Assembly: GCA_001602925.1 (NCBI GenBank)
Contig: LUZT01000009.1
Location: forward strand, 1-34,004
Direction: 5' to 3'
DNA length: 34,004 nt
Source: Chlorobiales bacterium Clorobi_01
GTDB lineage: Bacteria; Bacteroidota; Chlorobiia; Chlorobiales; Chlorobiaceae
Part shown: positions 33,680 through 34,004 of the stretch, piece by piece
Layout: every line of letters begins with the position of its first letter
Numbering within the stretch: the first letter of the stretch is position 1
Position numbers and translations under genes: made by a program
The notes under the pieces: model-generated
What the model saw: the letters and a program-made list of their open reading frames with translations, nothing else
Databases searched by the model: none
Told to the model about the DNA's origin: nothing

Positions 33680-34004
33680 TTATTTTTTTGATATAAAACT
33701 CACCCCAAAATCTACTAAGATATCTGGAAGTAAAACACCGATTCTTCCATTTGATCGATTAATACCTAAATCTCTTTTTTCCATTATTGTACGTACTTGA
33801 TCTTCAACACCATCCTCAAGCAGGCTTAATACATAATTCTCAAAACTTCTTATAGTTGCAATTCCATCCTGTATTTTTTGAAGCCCAGAGGAATTAATTG
33901 AAACACCAATTGATTGTTGCCATATTGTAGAATACTCTTTAAAAAGAGGTACTTTTTCCCTAAAAAAGATGTCTTGAAATTTTAATTTTTCTATATTGAT
34001 ATTT
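33680..34004 (-). CDS. AT-rich gene, 5' part outside the window (partial)
   Basis: On the minus strand an open frame of 107 codons enters from the right edge and ends at TAA 33680-33682 (C-terminus FGVSFISKK). Readable segments include FREKVPLFKEYSTIWQQS, IRSFENYVLSLLEDGVEDQ and KRDLGINRSNG. It is strongly AT-rich, like the genes at 14258 and 23629, suggesting another acquired segment beginning here. No family was recognised. It lacks a start codon in the window, so only the C-terminal part can be judged. The 95-bp gap to the convergent SQR-like gene has no clear terminator. Confidence 0.7.
   Translation of the reverse strand, partial: NINIEKLKFQDIFFREKVPLFKEYSTIWQQSIGVSINSSGLQKIQDGIATIRSFENYVLSLLEDGVEDQVRTIMEKRDLGINRSNGRIGVLLPDILVDFGVSFISKK

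Noticed and set aside
1-34004. tRNA, rRNA, CRISPR array or intact insertion sequence
   Set aside because: None was recognised in the gaps between genes; gaps are short and show no cloverleaf, regular repeat array or transposase.

Overview
The window most resembles a green sulfur bacterium (Chlorobiaceae, perhaps Chlorobaculum). This is inferred from gene content, because no 16S rRNA or photosynthesis gene is present. The pointers are a two-subunit 2-oxoglutarate:ferredoxin oxidoreductase (korAB, reductive TCA cycle), an SQR-like flavoprotein, abundant anaerobic-type redox proteins and a moderately GC-rich coding bias. No RNA genes, CRISPR array or intact insertion sequence were seen.

Positions 113-6794 hold a quinol-oxidising bc-type unit. 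It encodes a Tat-type Rieske protein, a 2[4Fe-4S] ferredoxin, a split b6-like cytochrome b plus subunit IV, a membrane-anchored cytochrome with eight CxxCH sites, a monoheme cytochrome c lipoprotein and a plastocyanin-like cupredoxin. A 19-bp-stem terminator closes the unit. Positions 7057-11890 hold a second unit: TlpA thioredoxin, DUF4266 lipoprotein, DUF3570 outer-membrane barrel, ApbE flavin transferase and full-length DsbD. The DUF3570 protein carries two sites matching the ApbE flavinylation consensus. Together the two units could form an envelope electron-transfer chain from the quinone pool to a flavinylated outer-membrane protein, with its own thiol-reduction system; this is an inference.

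Positions 12014-14950 are accessory. They hold an orphan protein with an N-terminus like cargo of extracellular contractile injection systems and an HEAAH metallopeptidase motif, a translationally coupled LRR protein, and an AT-rich DUF3223/HNH-like protein. Positions 14992-17186 (minus strand) encode an SDR protein, a membrane protein and lipoyl synthase. Positions 17354-23521 hold a DUF3298 protein, a cupin and a five-gene YbhGFSR-like ABC exporter with overlapping genes.

At 23629-25008 lies an AT-rich gene with a HEPN-type RNxxxH motif, a candidate abortive-infection gene, followed by noncoding DNA with a dispersed-repeat fragment. Positions 25348-28389 encode a DUF2156 protein, PPK2 and an NmrA-like protein. 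Positions 28476-32123 (minus strand) encode a phosphotransacylase-family protein and korB/korA. An SQR-like flavoprotein runs divergently from a good sigma-70-type promoter. The window ends inside an AT-rich minus-strand gene that runs off the edge.
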